A stretch of DNA of 64,000 nt from Actinomadura sp. NBRC 104412 (GTDB lineage Bacteria; Actinomycetota; Actinomycetes; Streptosporangiales; Streptosporangiaceae), in assembly GCF_030269515.1 (NCBI RefSeq), contig NZ_BSTM01000003.1:271179-335178 (forward strand). The letters run 5' to 3'. Both the position numbers and the translations under genes were made by a program. Each line of letters begins with the position of its first letter. Position 1 is the first letter of the stretch. The notes beneath the pieces are model-generated. The model saw only the letters and a program-made list of their open reading frames with translations. It did not search any database and was not told the origin of the DNA. Below are positions 59,610 to 64,000 of the stretch, piece by piece.

Positions 59610-60872
59610 TCAGACCGACACGGTCTCGCGCACGGCGCGCACCGAGTCGGCGATGATCTCCAGGCCCCGGTCCAGCTCGGCCTCGGTGGTGGTGAGCGGC
59701 GGCAGCAGCTTGACGACCTCGCTCTCGGGGCCCGAGGTCTCCATCAGCAGGCCGCGGCCGAACGCCTCGGCGCACACCCTCGGCGCGGCCTCGGCGTCCC
59801 GCATGACCAGGCCCCAGGCCAGCCCGCGGCCGCGCACGCCCTCGACGGCGCCGGCGTGCTCCATCGCGATCTCGTTCAGCGCCCGCTCCACCTGGCCGCC
59901 CTTGGCGGTGGTCTGCTTCTCCAGGTCCTCGCCCGTCCAGTAGTCCTCCAGGGCGCCGGTGGCGGTGACGAACGCGGGGTTGAAGCCGCGGAAGGTGCCG
60001 TTGTGCTCGCCCGGCTCCCACACGTCCAGGTCCCGCCGCAGCAGCGTGATCGCGAACGGCAGCCCGTACCCGCTCAGCGACTTGGACAGGCAGACGATGT
60101 CGGGGACGATCCCGGCCTCCTCGAAGCTGAAGAAGCTCCCGGTGCGGCCGCAGCCCATCTGCACGTCGTCGACGATCAGCAGGATGTCGTGCCGCCTGCA
60201 CAGGTCGGCCAGGCCGCGCAGCCAGTCGGCGGTGGCCACGTTGATCCCGCCCTCGCCCTGCACGGTCTCGACGATCACGGCGGCGGGCTTGTCGAGGCCG
60301 CTGCCGCTGTCGTCCAGCATCGTCTCCAGCAGCAGGAAGTCGGGGGTGCGGCCGTCCAGGTAGTTGTCGTAGGGCATGGTGACGCCGTGCCCGAGCGGCA
60401 CGCCCGCCCCGTCCCGTTTCATCGAGTTGCCGGTCACGGCCAGCGCGCCCAGCGTCATCCCGTGAAAGGCGTTGGTGAAGCTGATGACCGTCTCCCGGCC
60501 GGTGTATTTGCGCGCCAGTTTGAGCGCGGCCTCCACCGAGTGGTTTCCCGCGGGCCCCGGGAACTGGACCTTGTAGTCGAGCCCGCGCGGGCGCAGCACG
60601 ATCTCGTCGAAACGCTCCAGGAACTCGCGTTTGGCGACGGTGTACATGTCCAGGCCATGGACCACCGCGTCGCTCGCGAGGTAGTCCATGAGCCGCTGTT
60701 TCAGAAGTGGATTGTTATGCCCGTAGTTAAGCGTTCCGGCGCCGGCGAAGAAGTCGAGGTAGGATTTGCCGTTCTCATCGGTCATATGGCTTCCGCTGGC
60801 GGTGCTGAACACGGTGGGCCAGCCCCTGCAGTAGCCGCGGACCTCGGATTCGAGGTGGGTGAAAACGTCCAT
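59610..60872 (-). CDS. ectB: L-2,4-diaminobutyrate transaminase
   Basis: 420 residues from ATG, GGAGG seven bases upstream. PLP-dependent class III aminotransferase that makes L-2,4-diaminobutyrate from aspartate semialdehyde and glutamate, the first step of ectoine synthesis. Landmarks are [57 protein letters not shown] and the PLP-binding Lys in [14 protein letters not shown]. Length is as expected. Confidence 0.96.
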   Translation of the reverse strand: MDVFTHLESEVRGYCRGWPTVFSTASGSHMTDENGKSYLDFFAGAGTLNYGHNNPLLKQRLMDYLASDAVVHGLDMYTVAKREFLERFDEIVLRPRGLDYKVQFPGPAGNHSVEAALKLARKYTGRETVISFTNAFHGMTLGALAVTGNSMKRDGAGVPLGHGVTMPYDNYLDGRTPDFLLLETMLDDSGSGLDKPAAVIVETVQGEGGINVATADWLRGLADLCRRHDILLIVDDVQMGCGRTGSFFSFEEAGIVPDIVCLSKSLSGYGLPFAITLLRRDLDVWEPGEHNGTFRGFNPAFVTATGALEDYWTGEDLEKQTTAKGGQVERALNEIAMEHAGAVEGVRGRGLAWGLVMRDAEAAPRVCAEAFGRGLLMETSGPESEVVKLLPPLTTTEAELDRGLEIIADSVRAVRETVSV

Positions 60873-60961
60873 GTTTCTGCCTCCGGGAGGTGGGGGTGGA
60901 CAGGTGGGGTGGACGGGGGCGAAAAGTGGATCTTGGAAAAGGCGGCGGGCATGCCGCCCTC

Positions 60962-60988
60962 CGGGCAGGGCCCGCTCGTCCCTGCCCG
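60962..60988 (-). terminator. Hairpin between ectA and ectB
   Basis: CGGGCAGGG and CCCTGCCCG pair perfectly over 9 bp around a 9-base loop, starting 12 bases after the ectA stop on the minus strand. No T tract. It may cause partial termination or protect the ectA message in the 128-base gap. Confidence 0.55.
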
Positions 60989-61000
60989 TGCCGTCTCGCG

Positions 61001-61600
61001 CTAAGTGGCCGGCCGTGCCGCGCGCGGGCGCGCCGCGTGCGCCCGCGCGGGCGCCGGGCCCGCGGGCACGGCGGCCGTCAGCGGGCCGATCCGGAACAGC
61101 TCTTCGGGCTCGTGGCCTTCGGGAAAGTGCTCGGTACCGAACAAGGGGGTGCGTTCCAGCGGGCAGCCGCGGGCCCGGGCGAAGGATTCGAACATCCTTG
61201 TGGAGGCGGTGTTGTCCGGCGTGACGGTGGCCTCCAGGTAGGTGTGGCCGCGCGGCGCGAGCCGGTCGCCGAGGGCGTCCAGCATGCGGCGCGCCAGGCC
61301 CCGCCCCCGGAACGAGGGGTCGACGGCCACCTGCCAGACGAAGAAGGTGTCGTCACTCCCGGGGCGTATGTAGCCGGTGATGAAACCGCACGGCCCTGTT
61401 TTCGCACGGGCCACTACGGACGTACCGGAGAAGTCCCGGCACCACAGTAGGTAGCTGTACGGCGAGTTCACGTCCAGAACTCGCGATTCCCGTGCGAGCC
61501 GCCACAACTCCGGGCCGTCTTCGAGCCGTGGCTCCTCCAGTCGTATGGCCGGGTCCGGTCCTGTTCGGTCAGCGGGCGATTGCAGGGGTTGCGCTGCCAT
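61001..61600 (-). CDS. ectA: L-2,4-diaminobutyrate N-gamma-acetyltransferase
   Basis: 199 residues from ATG. GNAT enzyme that acetylates diaminobutyrate with acetyl-CoA, the second step of ectoine synthesis. Landmarks are LDVNSPYSYLLWCRDFSGTS, FVWQVAVDPSFRGRGLARRML (acetyl-CoA loop) and YLEATVTPDNTASTRMFESFAR. The C-terminal 30 residues are an Ala/Pro/Arg-rich tail. It is the first gene of the ect cluster, preceded by a long AT-richer regulatory region. The ribosome-binding site is weak. Confidence 0.95.
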   Translation of the reverse strand: MAAQPLQSPADRTGPDPAIRLEEPRLEDGPELWRLARESRVLDVNSPYSYLLWCRDFSGTSVVARAKTGPCGFITGYIRPGSDDTFFVWQVAVDPSFRGRGLARRMLDALGDRLAPRGHTYLEATVTPDNTASTRMFESFARARGCPLERTPLFGTEHFPEGHEPEELFRIGPLTAAVPAGPAPARAHAARPRAARPAT

Positions 61601-61694
61601 GTCCAGGTAATTTAGCGAATCACCGCCGCTGATCGCTACGGATTGTTATCCGGCCGATGTTTAGCCTTCCCGGTACTGGGTATAACAAAAAGCT

Positions 61695-61700
61695 TGTCAA
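61695..61700 (-). promoter_or_regulatory. Perfect TTGACA (-35 candidate) upstream of ectA
   Basis: On the minus strand TTGACA is followed by an AT-rich stretch (AGCTTTTTGTTATAC). No -10 sits at ideal spacing (TTATAC is 9 bases away), so only the -35 is proposed. It is 95 bases before the ectA ATG, within the only AT-rich block of this region (61601-61730). Confidence 0.35.
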
Positions 61701-61861
61701 TTTCGGGTTTATTTTCGGGCGTTCCGCGCTCGCCGTTCCGGCGCAATTCCGGGTGCTACGCAGGTGTAACCCGGGAACCCGGACGGCGGCCCGCGGGCCG
61801 CTCGTCACGGCGCACTCTAGGCGTTTGTTACAGGCGTGTGACGGAATCTATGTCTCATTTG

Positions 61862-61877
61862 TGTGACGTGAATCACA
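61862..61877. promoter_or_regulatory. Perfect CRP-type operator (TGTGA-N6-TCACA)
   Basis: TGTGACGTGAATCACA is an exact match to the Crp/Fnr-family consensus TGTGA-N6-TCACA bound by cAMP-CRP proteins of E. coli and Mycobacterium. It lies about 260 bases before ectA and 137 bases past the end of the pip gene, with no convincing gene to its right on the plus strand. Confidence 0.6.
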
Positions 61878-61942
61878 AGAACTTCGTGTCAACGAGGTGC
61901 GTGCGGCCCGCGTCACGTTCCGTTACGCGAGGTGAGAGCGGT

Positions 61943-61963
61943 GCCGGCGGCCTGTGCGCCGGC
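61943..61963 (-). terminator. Hairpin downstream of pip
   Basis: GCCGGCG and CGCCGGC form a 7-bp stem with a 7-base loop, 51 bases past the pip stop on its strand. A smaller hairpin CCCCT-GAA-AGGGG lies between them at 61971-61983. Confidence 0.45.
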
Positions 61964-62014
61964 TGAACACCCCCTGAAAGGGGCCACCCGCCCGACCGGC
62001 GCCGTCCGGGGAGG

Positions 62015-63385
<1,371 letters not shown>

Positions 63386-64000
63386 GTGAGTGAGCTGAAC
63401 GGATCGGGTTCACGGCCCGTCCAGAACACCGGCGCTCCCTGGCCGCGGCCGGCCAGGGACGCGGCGGCGAAGCAGCCGATCAAGGCGGCCGGGCAGCAGC
63501 CGGGCGCTCAGCAACCGGCTGCGCAGCCCCCGGGCGCACAGCCACCGGGTGCCCGGCCGCCCGCCGAGCCCGCCCGGCCCGAGCCGGAGCGGCAGGAGGC
63601 GCAGCCCTGGGACATCGTGGAGCGGCTGCGCCAGATGGCCGACCTCATCGGCGACGCCCTGGCCGCCGGTGAGCGCAAGGTCAACGAGGCGCAGACCGAC
63701 CTGCAGTCGATCCAGGCGGAGAAGGAGTCGGCGCAGCGCGACGCGGCCGCCGCCTGGGGCGAGGTGCAGCGGGCGCGGGGTCAGGCCGAGCAGGCGGACC
63801 GGCGCGCGGTGGAGGCCGAGCGGCGGCTGGCCGAGGCGCAGAAGGAAGCGGCCGCCCAGTTGCAGGCCGCCAAGGCGGAGAAGGAGTCGGCGCAGCGCGA
63901 CGCGGCCGCCGCCTGGGGCGAGGTGCAGCGGGCGCGGGGTCAGGCCGAGCAGGCGGACCGGCGCGCGGTGGAGGCCGAGCGGCGGCTGGCCGAGGCGCAG
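63386..64000 (+). CDS. N-terminal part of a coiled-coil protein, truncated by window edge
   Basis: 205 codons from the GTG at 63386 to the window end with no stop. The first 75 residues are Pro/Ala/Gln-rich (QQPGAQQPAAQPPGAQPPG) and disordered. After WDIVERLRQMADLIGDALAAG comes a long Ala/Glu/Gln/Arg coiled coil with an exact 53-residue repeat. Such proteins are cytoskeletal or polarity scaffolds (DivIVA-, Scy- or FilP-like) or chromosome-associated factors in actinobacteria; the sequence alone does not decide. The start codon is supported by the change to ordered protein pattern and the GGGAGG 9 bases upstream. Confidence 0.7.
   Translation, partial: MSELNGSGSRPVQNTGAPWPRPARDAAAKQPIKAAGQQPGAQQPAAQPPGAQPPGARPPAEPARPEPERQEAQPWDIVERLRQMADLIGDALAAGERKVNEAQTDLQSIQAEKESAQRDAAAAWGEVQRARGQAEQADRRAVEAERRLAEAQKEAAAQLQAAKAEKESAQRDAAAAWGEVQRARGQAEQADRRAVEAERRLAEAQ
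63714..64000 (+). repeat. Exact 159-bp tandem repeat inside the coiled-coil gene
   Basis: The sequence from 63873 to the window end (128 bases) is identical to 63714-63841, an offset of 159 bases (53 codons). No mismatch was seen. More copies may follow outside the window. Confidence 0.92.

Noticed and set aside
61643..61966. A plus-strand open frame between ectA and pip, spanning the CRP-type site
   Set aside because: It has no ribosome-binding site or protein-like pattern; the region is AT-richer and looks regulatory.

Overview
This is a very GC-rich actinobacterial chromosome segment. GTG and TTG starts are common and several genes look leaderless. The gene order lgt, gltBD, pyk, tRNA-Leu, pdtaR, liv, polA, rpsA, coaE, uvrB follows the conserved core neighbourhood I recall from Streptomyces, and partly from Mycobacterium. 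Codon use, the F420-type oxidoreductase and the ectoine/Ehu cluster fit a Streptosporangiales member such as an Actinomadura or Thermomonospora relative. The genus is inference.

Layout. 1-9.8 kb: the tail of lgt, a VIT/CCC1-type transporter, two paralogous membrane-anchored proteins, then gltB-gltD (glutamate synthase). 9.9-13.9 kb: an AraC-type regulator, a DJ-1/PfpI protein, pyk, a tRNA-Leu(CAA) with a short variable loop, and the ANTAR regulator pdtaR. 14.2-19.7 kb: a livKHMGF branched-chain amino-acid ABC operon. 19.7-31.6 kb: a lipoprotein, a thioesterase, polA, a NodB deacetylase, rpsA, a membrane EEP-family hydrolase, a GNAT enzyme, coaE and a PP2C-like protein. 31.6-41.6 kb: an accessory block between coaE and uvrB, dominated by a 1967-residue TIR / degenerate phosphoesterase / NACHT / pentapeptide / WD40 protein. 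41.8-52 kb: a sensor kinase, uvrB, a probable broken gene, an LLM oxidoreductase, a VOC protein, an FtsX-type ABC transporter, a GNAT enzyme and an SGNH hydrolase. 52-54.9 kb: a nitronate-monooxygenase-like enzyme and a thiolase-like/DUF35 pair. 54.9-61.6 kb: the complete ectABCD-ehuBCDA cluster for (hydroxy)ectoine synthesis and uptake. 62-64 kb: a proline iminopeptidase and the start of a coiled-coil protein with an exact internal duplication.

How parts may work together. Matches to the DasR dre operator lie upstream of both gltB and pyk, which could tie ammonium assimilation and the end of glycolysis to aminosugar status. A perfect TGTGA-N6-TCACA site lies in the long AT-richer region upstream of ectA. 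The best candidate for an undescribed system is the TIR-NACHT-WD40 protein. Its phosphoesterase-like module has lost most metal ligands, so TIR is the likely effector and the WD40 array the likely sensor. A membrane-anchored protein of unknown family lies in the same block.
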